64,000 nucleotides of DNA. Source: Pandoraea faecigallinarum (GTDB taxonomy: Bacteria; Pseudomonadota; Gammaproteobacteria; Burkholderiales; Burkholderiaceae). Every line of letters starts with the position of its first letter. Position 1 is the first letter of the stretch. The notes below the pieces were generated by a model. It was not told the origin of the DNA, ran no database searches, and saw only the letters and a list, made by a program, of their open reading frames with translations. A program made the translations under genes and the position numbers. This document shows positions 1 through 8,599 of this stretch, piece by piece. The DNA lies in assembly GCF_001029105.3 (NCBI RefSeq), contig NZ_CP011807.3:3224001-3288000 (forward strand). Reading direction: 5' to 3'.

Positions 1-1
1 C

Positions 2-454
2 ATCGAGGCTGTCACGCCGGTACTGCGCGCGTTCTCCTCGCGCGTGACGCGCATGGGCGACACCGGCGCCGGGCAAACGACCAAACTCGCCAATCAGGCC
101 ATTGTCGCCACGACGCTCGCCGGTCTGGCCGAAGCCTTCGTGCTTGCCAAGCGCAGCGGCATCGACACCGCCGCCGTGCCCGCCGCGCTGCAAGGCGGCT
201 GGGCCGATTCCGTGCTGATGCAAACGCTGTGGCCGCGCATGGTGACCCCGCCCGACTTCGCGACCGGCACCGTGCGCGTGATTCTCAAGGACCTCGATGC
301 GATTGCCGAACTCGCGCACACCAGCGCGACAGTGCAACGGGTGCTGCCCGAGGTGCGCCGCCTGCTCAAGGATGCCGTCGAACGCGGCATGGCGGACTGG
401 GATCTGTCGCAGGTGTTTCGGATCGGCGAGGCCGAGAGCGCGCCGGACGCCTGA
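2..454 (+). CDS. NAD(P)-dependent oxidoreductase, C-terminal part (3-hydroxyisobutyrate dehydrogenase-like)
   Basis: The reading frame is open from base 2 and ends at a TGA at 452-454, so only the C-terminal 150 residues are present; the gene starts outside the window. The segment MGDTGAGQTTKLANQ followed by an all-helical stretch is the C-terminal domain of beta-hydroxyacid dehydrogenases, where the Lys and Asn of the GxxxKxxNQ motif belong to the active site. The Rossmann domain is not visible, so substrate cannot be judged. It is convergent with the next gene and shares a terminator with it. Confidence 0.85.
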   Translation: MEAVTPVLRAFSSRVTRMGDTGAGQTTKLANQAIVATTLAGLAEAFVLAKRSGIDTAAVPAALQGGWADSVLMQTLWPRMVTPPDFATGTVRVILKDLDAIAELAHTSATVQRVLPEVRRLLKDAVERGMADWDLSQVFRIGEAESAPDA

Positions 455-486
455 CGTCCCGCCTCCCGCCCCCGTCACTCGCCGAC

Positions 487-522
487 AAAAAAGCCATGCC
501 CCGTGACGGGCATGGCTTTTTT
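487..522. terminator. Intrinsic terminator between convergent genes
   Basis: A perfect stem AAGCCATGCCC / GGGCATGGCTT with a short loop is flanked by A-rich sequence on the left and a T run on the right, so it can stop transcription from both converging genes (ends at 454 and 563). Confidence 0.85.
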
Positions 523-562
523 CATCCGGCGCCGGCTTGCTGCAACGAACGGCTGCCTGCGC

Positions 563-2176
563 TTACTTCACCTTGACGGCCGAGAAGTCCTGACGGCCGA
601 ACGGGCTGACCCGATAGCCGCTCACATCGGCGCGCGTAATCACCGAAGCGACCGGGTGCGCGAGCGGAATCCACAGCGCGTCGTCCTTGATCGCCTTCTG
701 CGCCGCCTGATACTTCGCGGTGCGTGTGGCAACGTCGTGCGTGCGCTTGCCGTCGCCGATCAACTTGTCGAGATTCGCATCGCAAAAACGGGCGAAGTTG
801 GTACCCGAAGTCACGGCCGCGCAGCCGAACTGCGGCGTGAGGAAATTGTCCGGATCGCCGTTATCGCCCGACCAGCCCATGAACAGCAGATCGTGCTCAC
901 CCGCTTTGCCGCGCCGAATCAGCTCCCCCCACTCCACGGTCTTGATCTGCGCCTTCACGCCGATTTTGGCGAGATCGCTTTGCAGCATTTCGGCGCCCAC
1001 ACGGGGGTTCGGATTGAGCAGGCTGCCCGCGGGACGCGTCCAGATCGTCGTCTCGAAGCCTTGCGGAAAGCCGGCGTCGGCCAGCAACTTCTTCGCCTTT
1101 TCGACGTTGTGCGGATAGTCGGCCACGTTCTTTGCGTAGCTCCACGTGTTCGGCGGATATACATTCACCGCCGGGGTCGCCGCGCCTTCGAACACTTGCT
1201 TGACGTAGCTCGGCTTGTCGAATGCCAGGTTCAGGGCCTGACGCACCCGCACGTCGTTCAGCGGCTTGTGCTGGGTGTTGATGGCGACGAACGCGGTCAT
1301 GAATGCTGGCGTCTCCACCACCTTGAGTGCCTGGTCGCTGCGTGCGGCCTGCACGTCTAGCGGCTTGGGCGACAGAGCGATCTGACACTCGCCGACCTTG
1401 ACCTTCTGCGCGCGCACGGCGGCGTCGGGCACGATCGTGTAGATCAGCCGCTCGGATGCGGGCGCGCCGCCGAAGTACGATTTGTTCGCATCGAAACGCA
1501 CGACATTGTCTTTCTGGTAGCTGCGAAAGACGAACGGGCCGGTGCCGATCGGACGCGCGTTGAGTTCATCGGTCTTGTTGGCGGCGACGAGCTTGTCCGC
1601 GTATTCGGCCGAATAGATCGATGCAAAGCCCATCGACAGCATCGACAGGAACACGGCGTCCGGCGCGGAGAGCGTGAAGCGCACGGTGTTGTCGTCCACC
1701 TTTTGCACCGACTTGATCAGCTTGCCCAGCGAGAGCGACTGCGCATGCGGGAAGCCCGACGGCGTGAGCTTGTGCCACGGCGCGTTGTCGTTGAGCATGC
1801 GCTCGAAGGTGAACACGACGTCGTCGGCATTGAAGGCGCGCGTGGGCTTGAAGAGGTCGTTGCTGTGAAAGCTCACGTTCGGTCGCAGCGTGAACGTGTA
1901 GGTCAAACCATCCGGACTCACCTCCCACCTCGTGGCGAGGCTCGGCACGACCTTGGCCTGCGCGGCGTCGAATTCGACCAGACGGTTGAACACCGGATCG
2001 GCAGACGCGTTGGTCGTGGTCAGCGAGTTGTAACGCACGACGTCGAACCCTTCCGGGCTGGCTTCGGTGCAAACGGTAAGCGGTTTGGCCTGTGCCGCGA
2101 GCGGGATCAACGGCAAGGCGAGCGCGGTGAGTACTGCGGCGAGAGTGTGACGCGAGGCGAGCGGGCGACGGCGCAT
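563..2176 (-). CDS. Peptide-type ABC transporter substrate-binding protein (SBP family 5, DppA/OppA-like)
   Basis: This 537-residue protein is the expected length for family 5 solute-binding proteins. Residues 1-30 form a Sec signal peptide (basic start, Leu/Ala core, cleavage after AAQA). Mature N-terminus KPLTVCTEASPEGFD, the GTGPFVF motif near residue 215 and the NDVRVRQALNLAFD segment are family landmarks. It would bind a di- or oligopeptide in the periplasm and hand it to a permease. No permease or ATPase genes are next to it, so it is an orphan binding protein here. The start ATG follows a purine-rich stretch. Confidence 0.9.
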   Translation of the reverse strand: MRRRPLASRHTLAAVLTALALPLIPLAAQAKPLTVCTEASPEGFDVVRYNSLTTTNASADPVFNRLVEFDAAQAKVVPSLATRWEVSPDGLTYTFTLRPNVSFHSNDLFKPTRAFNADDVVFTFERMLNDNAPWHKLTPSGFPHAQSLSLGKLIKSVQKVDDNTVRFTLSAPDAVFLSMLSMGFASIYSAEYADKLVAANKTDELNARPIGTGPFVFRSYQKDNVVRFDANKSYFGGAPASERLIYTIVPDAAVRAQKVKVGECQIALSPKPLDVQAARSDQALKVVETPAFMTAFVAINTQHKPLNDVRVRQALNLAFDKPSYVKQVFEGAATPAVNVYPPNTWSYAKNVADYPHNVEKAKKLLADAGFPQGFETTIWTRPAGSLLNPNPRVGAEMLQSDLAKIGVKAQIKTVEWGELIRRGKAGEHDLLFMGWSGDNGDPDNFLTPQFGCAAVTSGTNFARFCDANLDKLIGDGKRTHDVATRTAKYQAAQKAIKDDALWIPLAHPVASVITRADVSGYRVSPFGRQDFSAVKVK

Positions 2177-2303
2177 GAGCTTCTTCTCCAGGAAGTCGAT
2201 GACGGGTGGGATGGGTTGCGATGAATATGACGAATGTCATGGATGGCAAAACAGCGGGCCAGAATAGCGCAAATTCAGGACCCCTGCCTTTGCGCCGGCG
2301 CAT

Positions 2304-2317
2304 ATGCATATATGCAT
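2304..2317. promoter_or_regulatory. 14-bp perfect palindrome in promoter region of the SBP gene
   Basis: ATGCATATATGCAT reads the same on both strands and lies 128 bp upstream of the binding-protein start, in an otherwise GC-rich gap. This is a plausible operator, but no regulator can be assigned. Confidence 0.35.
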
Positions 2318-2361
2318 GGGCACAAATGCCAAAAGTGAACGTCGGCGAACCGCAGTGAATA

Positions 2362-3219
2362 TCAGTTTTGCCAGCCGAAGGCGCGCATCCGGTGAACGAT
2401 GCTGTCGCGCGCTGCCACAACCGTCAATCGCGAGCTTACGGACATGTCGTAAAGATAGCGTGTGCGCCCGGCATACGGCACGCTCACGTACGGGTGAGCG
2501 AGGAGCGGGATATCGGCTCCCGACGCCAGCGCCTCGCCCTCGCCGGCGAGCCGCGCCAGACACAGACGATGCGCTGTGTCGCGGGCTACCGCAAACGGAT
2601 CGAGAGCCCCGGTGGCGCTCTCGTCGGCCCCCACGGGCGTCGGTGCATGTGCGGCCAGCGCAACCGGGCCTTGTCCCATCGCGACGAAGAGCCAGAGTCC
2701 CGCGTGCGCCATGTCGATCCACACTTTGCCGTGCGGACCGTCGCACGCCAACGATGACACGCCGGGGGTCGCCACCGGCACGGGCGCTTGCGCGGGCGTA
2801 CAGCGGAACCACCGTCCGAATATCCAGCGAAGCGCGATGCGCTCCGAGAGGAAGCGGTGACGCATTTGCGTACGGGGCAAGCGCCGCGCCAGCGCATGTT
2901 CGGCCGCCGAGAGCCAGGTGGCCCCGTCGTCCGGCCCGCCTGCCGCAGCCCCCGTCGCCCCGAAAGGACGACCCGCCAACAGAAAGCGCCACAACCAGAG
3001 TTCGTCGCTGCCGCATTGCGCCGACGGCGTGAGTGCGGTTCGCGCCCCATCCCCGACCTGCTCGACCGCTTCGATGTCGCTGCTCGCCAGCGCACGATTT
3101 TGTGCGCTGCCGGTGAGCCTGCGCCCGCCCTGCCCAAATTGCCCGAGCGGCACGTAAGTCATGGAAGGTGTGGGAATCGATGCTACGTGCGGCGTGGGAT
3201 CGACCGTTCGTTTCAACAT
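2362..3219 (-). CDS. 4'-phosphopantetheinyl-transferase-like protein with degenerate active site
   Basis: The layout follows Sfp-type phosphopantetheinyl transferases: a DELWLWRF start, then LSAAEHALARR...RFLSERIALRWIFGR, then GKVWIDM before the place where the family has an SHS motif. Here that place reads MAHAGLWLF, and the metal-binding GVDIE is replaced by GPVALAAHAP, so both catalytic landmarks look lost. Enzymatic activity is therefore doubtful. I chose ATG 3219 (or TTG 3225) because GGAGG lies upstream and a Fur box sits further upstream; the longer frame from 3297 would overlap the promoter. An iron-regulated, siderophore-linked role is an inference. It has no operon partners. Confidence 0.5.
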   Translation of the reverse strand: MLKRTVDPTPHVASIPTPSMTYVPLGQFGQGGRRLTGSAQNRALASSDIEAVEQVGDGARTALTPSAQCGSDELWLWRFLLAGRPFGATGAAAGGPDDGATWLSAAEHALARRLPRTQMRHRFLSERIALRWIFGRWFRCTPAQAPVPVATPGVSSLACDGPHGKVWIDMAHAGLWLFVAMGQGPVALAAHAPTPVGADESATGALDPFAVARDTAHRLCLARLAGEGEALASGADIPLLAHPYVSVPYAGRTRYLYDMSVSSRLTVVAARDSIVHRMRAFGWQN

Positions 3220-3299
3220 CAACAATTGACGTCCTCCACAGACGTGACTGCCGACGGCGCACCTCGCCTCAGGCAAGGGCCGCCGGGAATCACCCATTT

Positions 3300-3318
3300 G
3301 TTAATGAGAATCATTATC
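3300..3318. promoter_or_regulatory. Fur box
   Basis: GTTAATGAGAATCATTATC matches 17 of 19 positions of the classical Fur consensus. It lies between the leftward PPTase-like gene and a small rightward ORF, so it could repress either or both in iron-replete cells. Confidence 0.8.
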
Positions 3319-3354
3319 AAATGATAGCACAAGCGTCTACGCTAAAGGAGTGAC

Positions 3355-3513
3355 ATGTGGATGGGAATTGGCTTGAATTCCCGGCACCGCGCCGACATCC
3401 CAAGCCGGAGCGGCGTCAGCCGCCTATGCGGCCAACGCGTCGAAACGGCACATTGGGAAATGTCGGCGAGCCGGCGCGAGAAACGCGCGAAGAAGCCGAA
3501 GAAGCGCGGATGA
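3355..3513 (+). CDS. Possible small protein downstream of Fur box (52 residues)
   Basis: An AAAGGAG ribosome-binding site ends four bases before ATG 3355, and the frame runs to TGA 3511-3513. The peptide is basic, ending in a Lys/Arg-rich tail (REKRAKKPKKRG). It was compared mentally with HemP and does not match. Its only support is the strong ribosome-binding site placed directly behind a Fur box. It could be untranslated leader sequence instead. Confidence 0.3.
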   Translation: MWMGIGLNSRHRADIPSRSGVSRLCGQRVETAHWEMSASRREKRAKKPKKRG

Positions 3514-3522
3514 CTGGGCGAT

Positions 3523-4494
3523 TCAGGCGCTCGCAGGCAGCGGCGGACGGTAGCCCAGCGCGTGGCTCGCCGCCATCGCTTCTCGACGCACCGCCTCGCC
3601 GATCGGGCTGTCCATACGGGCGTCGAAGCCGCCCGTCGCGCCGAGCGCGGTGATGACGCCCACGAGCCGTCCGTCGTAATTGAACACCGGCGCGGCGATG
3701 GCGCTGATGCCGGTCAGGTTGGTGTCCCGCACGCACGCGCCCTGTGCGGCGCGCACAGACGCGCGCAGCGTACCTATCGGATCGGCGGGATCGAGCTGGG
3801 CGCGATGCTCCGCACTTGCGTGCGCCCACTCGCTCTCGGCCATGGCCTGCACTTGCGGGTCATCGAGAAGTCCAAGGAAAACGCGACCGGCGGCGGACCA
3901 GAGAACGGACATGACGGAGCCGATACGCACGTTGATGGTGACCGGCAGCCCCGGCTCCTCGAAGCGCACTATGGTCGGCCCCTTGTTGCCCATTACGGCA
4001 ATGAAGCAGGTGACGTCGAACGCCTCGCGCAAACGTACCAGCGCCGGTTCGGCCGCGCGTACCGGGTCGGCCTGTCGCATTGCGGCCACACCGATGAGCA
4101 TGGCTTCGAGTCCAAGGTAGTAATGCTGCGAGTCGGCGTCCTGCGCCACCAAGCCCTCTTCGACGAGACTCATTAGATAACGGTGAACCTTGGCCGGACT
4201 TTGCTGGACGTGCAAGGCAAGCAAAGTCAGACTCGCGCGCCCGCCCAGACGGGCCAGTCCCTTGAGCACGACCATGCCGGTCTCCGCCGACTGCACGCGC
4301 TGGCGGCGGCCCCGTTCGCGCGGCGCATCATTGCCGTCGACGGCATCGGCGGCCTCCTGTCCGGCGACCTCGTTAAAGCCGCCCGATTGGCGGGAAAGCG
4401 CGGCCCCGCTTCGCGGGCGGCCTGCTGTGGATCGTTTGCTTGTCGTCATCGGCGAGATTTTAAGATGCAAATCATCGTAGCCCTGCGTCGACAA
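3523..4494 (-). CDS. IclR-family transcriptional regulator
   Basis: After a low-complexity N-terminal tail of about 70 residues comes a winged helix-turn-helix (VLKGLARLGGRASLTLLALHV...KVHRYLMSLVEEGLV) and then the IclR effector domain (SVMSVLWSAAGRVFL, GISAIAAPVFNYDGRLVG near the C-terminus). The tail is longer than usual, and ATG 4449 (MTTSKRS) is an alternative start. It is divergent from the P450 fusion gene, and a three-unit operator candidate lies in the shared intergenic gap, so it probably controls that gene. The effector is unknown. Confidence 0.9.
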   Translation of the reverse strand: MSTQGYDDLHLKISPMTTSKRSTAGRPRSGAALSRQSGGFNEVAGQEAADAVDGNDAPRERGRRQRVQSAETGMVVLKGLARLGGRASLTLLALHVQQSPAKVHRYLMSLVEEGLVAQDADSQHYYLGLEAMLIGVAAMRQADPVRAAEPALVRLREAFDVTCFIAVMGNKGPTIVRFEEPGLPVTINVRIGSVMSVLWSAAGRVFLGLLDDPQVQAMAESEWAHASAEHRAQLDPADPIGTLRASVRAAQGACVRDTNLTGISAIAAPVFNYDGRLVGVITALGATGGFDARMDSPIGEAVRREAMAASHALGYRPPLPASA

Positions 4495-4520
4495 GTCTAG
4501 AGGTTAACCCCAGTCCACGA

Positions 4521-4550
4521 ATTTACGCAATGCGTATTATATTTACGCTT
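4521..4550. promoter_or_regulatory. Three contiguous 10-bp repeats, candidate IclR operator
   Basis: Three adjacent 10-bp units can be read: ATTTACGCAA, then the inverted unit TGCGTATTAT, then a direct copy ATTTACGCTT. Units 1 and 2 form the palindrome TACGCA-A-TGCGTA and unit 3 repeats unit 1 exactly 20 bp downstream. This palindrome-plus-direct-repeat layout is the one known for the IclR-family regulators PcaU and PobR. Confidence 0.55.
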
Positions 4551-4786
4551 AACAAATCAAGAGAATGTGGATCCGCCATGGACATGAGATCCGCGGCGCG
4601 ACGGACCCCATCGAACCGAGGAGACGTCCCGTTCGACTTTGGGCGCGAACGCCGGATTCGCCCGGTGCACGCTACCCGCGCCGCAGCACTCCTCTACACT
4701 TGATTTATTGTGTGCGCCGCCAGGATTCCCGCGAAGCTCGCGCGAGTCGGCGGCATACAACCGGATAAGCCTCAGAGAGCGAGCGG

Positions 4787-7141
4787 ATGAGCCAGTCGAT
4801 TTCCCCCACCCCGAACAGCGCGGCAGCCGGCGGCTGCCCGTTCCATCAACCGTCTGCCGCACAGGCACCGAATGGCTGCCCGGTCAGCGCACGCGCCGCC
4901 GACTTCGATCCATTCGAAGACGGCTATCAGCAAGACCCGCCCGAGTATGTGCGCTGGGCGCGCGAACAGGAACCGGTGTTCTTCAGCCCGAAGCTCGGTT
5001 ACTGGGTCGTGACACGCTACGACGACATCAAGGCGATCTTCCGCGACAACATCACCTTCAGTCCGTCGATTGCGCTGGAGAAGATCACCCCGACCGGGCC
5101 GGAGGCCAACGCCGTGCTCGCCTCCTACGGTTTCGCGCTCAACCGCACGCTCGTCAATGAAGACGAGCCCGCGCACATGCCGCGCCGCCGCGTGCTGATG
5201 GAGCCGTTCACGCCGGAGCATCTCAAGCATCATGAACCGCTGGTGCGCCAGCTCGCACGCGAATACGTCGACCGTTTCGTGAACGACGGCCGAGCCGATC
5301 TCGTCGATCAGATGCTCTGGGAAGTACCGCTGACCGTGGCGCTGCACTTTCTCGGCGTGCCGGAAGAAGACATGGACAAGCTGCGCGAGTACTCCATTGC
5401 GCACACCGTCAACACCTGGGGACGTCCCAAGCCCGAGGAACAGGTCGCCGTCGCCCATGCCGTGGGCAACTTCTGGCAACTCGCGGGCAAGATTCTCGAC
5501 AAGATGCGTCAGAACCCCGACGGCCCCGGCTGGATGCAATACGGCATTCGCAAGCAGAAGGAGTTTCCGGAAGTCGTCACCGATTCGTATCTGCACTCGA
5601 TGATGATGGCCGGCATCGTGGCCGCTCATGAAACGACGGCGAACGCCACGGCCAACGCAATGAAGCTGCTGCTCTCGCATCCGGACGTTTGGCGCGAAAT
5701 CTGCGAAGACCCGTCGCTGATTCCGAATGCCGTGGAAGAGTGCCTGCGTCACAACGGATCGGTCGCTGCATGGCGCCGTCTGGCCACGAAGGACGTCACC
5801 ATCGGCGGCATCGAGATTCCCGCCGGCTCGAAACTGTTGATCGTCACGTCGTCTGCCAATCACGACGAGGGACATTTCGCCGATGCCGATCTGTTCGACA
5901 TTCGCCGCGAGAACGCCAGCGATCAGTTGACGTTCGGTTACGGATCGCACCAGTGCATGGGCAAGAACCTCGCCCGCATGGAGATGCAGATCTTCCTCGA
6001 AGAATTCACGCGCCGTCTGCCGCATATGAAGCTCGCGGAGCAAAAGTTCACGTATGTGCCGAACACCTCGTTCCGCGGCCCGGAGCATCTCTTCGTGGAA
6101 TGGGACCCGGCGCAGAACCCGGAGCGTCTCGATCCGTCGGTGCTCACGCGTCACACGCCGGTGCGTATCGGTGAGCCGTCGGGTCACAGCGTGACGCGTC
6201 CCGTGGTGGTCGAATCGGTGACGCCGGTTGCCGAGGGCATCGTCAAGTTGCGCCTCGTGGCGCCGGACGGCCGCGCCATGCCGCGCTGGGCGCCCGGCTC
6301 GCACATCGATATCGAATGCGGCGAAACGGGGTTGTCGCGTCAGTACTCGCTGTGCGGCGATCCGGCCGACGCGGGTGCGCTGGAGATCGCCGTGCTGCAC
6401 GAGCCGCAGGGTCGTGGCGGCTCGAACTGGGTGCACACACAAGTGCGCGTCGGCGACCGCCTGCGCATTCGCGGCCCGCGCAATCACTTCCGTCTGGACG
6501 AAACCACGCCGCGCGCGATTTTCGTGGCCGGGGGAATCGGCATCACGCCGATTGCCGCGATGGCACGTCGTGCCAAAGCGCTCGGCATCGATTACGAGAT
6601 CCACTACAGCGGGCGCAGCCGTCGCACGATGGCGCTGATCGACGACCTTCAGGCGTTGCATGGCGATCGTCTGCATCTTTGGGTGAAGGACGAAGGCCGG
6701 CGCGCGGATTACGCGAACCTGTTGGCCACGCCGCAGCACGGCACGCAGGTATACGCCTGCGGTCCGGTGCGAATGCTCGATGCGCTGGCACAATGCAGCG
6801 CGCATTGGCCGGAAGATACGTTGCGCGTCGAACACTTCCAGTCGCAACTCGGCACGCTCGATCCCGAGAAGGAACATGCGTTCGAAGTCACGTTGAAAGA
6901 TTCGGGCATCACCGTAACGGTCCCGGCCGACCAGACGCTGCTTAGCGCCCTGCGCGCGGCGAACATCGACGTCCAGAGCGACTGCGAGGAAGGGCTGTGC
7001 GGGTCATGCGAAGTCCAGGTCCTCGAAGGTGAGGTGGATCACCGCGACGTGGTGCTCACGCGCGCCGAGCGCGATTCCAATACGAAGATGATGTCCTGCT
7101 GCTCGCGTGCCTGCGGCAAGAAGCTGGTGCTCGCGCTGTAA
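4787..7141 (+). CDS. Self-sufficient cytochrome P450 (CYP116B-type P450-FMN/NADH reductase-[2Fe-2S] ferredoxin fusion)
   Basis: Three domains are fused in 784 residues. The P450 domain has the I-helix motif GIVAAHETTAN near residue 277 and the heme-thiolate loop FGYGSHQCMGKN with Cys390. The phthalate-dioxygenase-reductase-type domain shows RQYSLCG (FMN, about 518) and GGIGITP (nicotinamide binding, about 583). The C-terminal plant-type ferredoxin has CEEGLCGSCEVQ and a final Cys in MMSCCSRA. Such enzymes take electrons from NAD(P)H through FMN and the 2Fe-2S cluster to the heme and monooxygenate small aromatic or aliphatic substrates. It stands alone, divergent from an IclR regulator. Confidence 0.95.
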   Translation: MSQSISPTPNSAAAGGCPFHQPSAAQAPNGCPVSARAADFDPFEDGYQQDPPEYVRWAREQEPVFFSPKLGYWVVTRYDDIKAIFRDNITFSPSIALEKITPTGPEANAVLASYGFALNRTLVNEDEPAHMPRRRVLMEPFTPEHLKHHEPLVRQLAREYVDRFVNDGRADLVDQMLWEVPLTVALHFLGVPEEDMDKLREYSIAHTVNTWGRPKPEEQVAVAHAVGNFWQLAGKILDKMRQNPDGPGWMQYGIRKQKEFPEVVTDSYLHSMMMAGIVAAHETTANATANAMKLLLSHPDVWREICEDPSLIPNAVEECLRHNGSVAAWRRLATKDVTIGGIEIPAGSKLLIVTSSANHDEGHFADADLFDIRRENASDQLTFGYGSHQCMGKNLARMEMQIFLEEFTRRLPHMKLAEQKFTYVPNTSFRGPEHLFVEWDPAQNPERLDPSVLTRHTPVRIGEPSGHSVTRPVVVESVTPVAEGIVKLRLVAPDGRAMPRWAPGSHIDIECGETGLSRQYSLCGDPADAGALEIAVLHEPQGRGGSNWVHTQVRVGDRLRIRGPRNHFRLDETTPRAIFVAGGIGITPIAAMARRAKALGIDYEIHYSGRSRRTMALIDDLQALHGDRLHLWVKDEGRRADYANLLATPQHGTQVYACGPVRMLDALAQCSAHWPEDTLRVEHFQSQLGTLDPEKEHAFEVTLKDSGITVTVPADQTLLSALRAANIDVQSDCEEGLCGSCEVQVLEGEVDHRDVVLTRAERDSNTKMMSCCSRACGKKLVLAL

Positions 7142-7163
7142 GGCGGTACCTGGGGTGACGGAA

Positions 7164-7202
7164 GAACAAAGGGGTGCAGTTCACTGCGGCGCCCCTTTGT
7201 TC
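7164..7202. terminator. Hairpin terminator between convergent genes
   Basis: GAACAAAGGGGTGC pairs with GCGCCCCTTTGTTC (one G-T pair). It lies between the P450 stop at 7141 and the transporter stop at 7205. There is no long T run, so its strength is uncertain. Confidence 0.65.
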
Positions 7203-7204
7203 GA

Positions 7205-8416
7205 TCAATGCGCGCGCGGCGCACGCAACATCGTCGTCAATGCCAGCAGCGCCAGCACGGCAAAGCCGCACATGACACTCACGAGAGGGCGTGGCGAGCC
7301 GTCGTTGAGCACGCCGAGCAACCCGCCCGCCGCGAATCCGAAACCGTACTGCACGCTGCCCACGAGCGCGGCCGCAGCGCCTGCGCGCGTCGGATGATTG
7401 GCCAGCGCGCCTGCCACCGAATTCGCGGTAATGATGCCGCGCAGCGACATGAACAGGAACAGCATCGCGACCATCAGGGGAAGCACCGCGAAGCCGAGCC
7501 ACACCGTGGCGCACAGCACCGTCGTGACGACTGCGCATCCGACGATGCCGATACGCATCAACCTGTAAGGGCCGATCTGCCCGACGCGGCGCGAATTGAA
7601 GATTGTCATCGCTGCCATGCCCACGATATTGATGCCGAACAGCACCCCGAAGAACTGCGGCGAGACATGGAAGTACTCCATGTACACGAGCGGCGTGCCG
7701 GTAATGTAGGTAAACGACGCGCCGAAAACCGCACCGCCGGCGATCATGTAGCCGACGAAATGCGGATCGCGCAGCAATTGCCAGTACGACGTGAGGATGG
7801 CACGCGGGCCGCCCGCCTGACGGCCGTTCGTCGTCCCGGTCTCCGGCAAACGCCACAGCGCCATCAACGCGACCACGCCGAACACGGCGAGAATCCCGAA
7901 GATCACGCGCCACGTCGTGAAGCGAAGCATCTGCCCGCCCACCAGCGGCGCGACGATGGGCGCGACGCTCATCACCAGCAACATGATGGAGAACGCCCGC
8001 GCACTGTTGCGCGGTCCATAGACGTCGCGCACGATGGCCTGCGCGATGACCGGCATGGCGCATCCGCCCAGCGCCTGCACGAAGCGCCACATCATCATGT
8101 GATCGATGCTGTCGGCGAACGCGCACCCGATGCTGCCGAAGATGTACAGGGCGATGCCGGCGGCCATTGGCTTGCGGCGTCCGAACCGGTCGGCAAGCGG
8201 CCCCCAGAACAGCTGTCCGAAAGCAAAGCCCAGGAAGAAATACGACAGCGTCAGTTGCGTGGCGGCGGCACTCGCGCCCAACTCCTGGCGCATCGTCGGC
8301 AGCCCCGGCAGATACATGTCCGTGGACGCGGGCGCAATCATCATGAACAGGCCGAGGATGCCCAACAGCACACGTTCGGAAGGCAGGGAGGGAGAAAGTT
8401 CGGACGTCGTGGTCAT
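7205..8416 (-). CDS. Bcr/CflA-family multidrug efflux MFS transporter
   Basis: The 403-residue protein has about 12 hydrophobic segments. The first-helix signature MMIAPASTDMYLPGLPTM and the loop 2-3 motif GPLADRFGRRKPM identify the drug:H+ antiporter-1 Bcr/CflA group. It should export small toxic molecules across the inner membrane using the proton gradient. It ends in the HARG-like basic tail APRAH, is monocistronic, and is convergent with the P450 gene. The substrate cannot be told from sequence. Confidence 0.92.
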   Translation of the reverse strand: MTTTSELSPSLPSERVLLGILGLFMMIAPASTDMYLPGLPTMRQELGASAAATQLTLSYFFLGFAFGQLFWGPLADRFGRRKPMAAGIALYIFGSIGCAFADSIDHMMMWRFVQALGGCAMPVIAQAIVRDVYGPRNSARAFSIMLLVMSVAPIVAPLVGGQMLRFTTWRVIFGILAVFGVVALMALWRLPETGTTNGRQAGGPRAILTSYWQLLRDPHFVGYMIAGGAVFGASFTYITGTPLVYMEYFHVSPQFFGVLFGINIVGMAAMTIFNSRRVGQIGPYRLMRIGIVGCAVVTTVLCATVWLGFAVLPLMVAMLFLFMSLRGIITANSVAGALANHPTRAGAAAALVGSVQYGFGFAAGGLLGVLNDGSPRPLVSVMCGFAVLALLALTTMLRAPRAH

Positions 8417-8470
8417 TTATCGTTTTGATTTGCCGGTGCGAATCCTGTCGCGTTGCGCGTGACATCGCAA

Positions 8471-8509
8471 AAACGACGACGCCCGCAATGATAACGCCGG
8501 CGGGCGTCG
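8471..8509 (-). terminator. Intrinsic terminator for the AAHS transporter gene
   Basis: A 10-bp stem (CGACGCCCGC / GCGGGCGTCG) is followed on the minus strand by a short T run. It lies 90 bp past the stop of the transporter at 8600, between two leftward genes. Confidence 0.65.
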
Positions 8510-8599
8510 CACTTTCATACTCGATGGTTATCGGAACCCTAACCGCTGCTTATGTGGCAGCCGCGAGGCCCGCAGCGTCATGCGGCGTTCATGCCATCG

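Noticed and set aside
3355..3513. Small ORF behind the Fur box as a HemP hemin-uptake protein
   Set aside because: HemP proteins end in a conserved YxLRxTRxGKLILTK-type stretch, which is absent here.
4772..6877. Long minus-strand open frame of about 700 codons opposite the P450 fusion
   Set aside because: It is antisense to a gene with unmistakable P450, reductase and ferredoxin motifs; its own translation is Arg/His-rich and shows no domains. Such shadows are common in high-GC codon usage.
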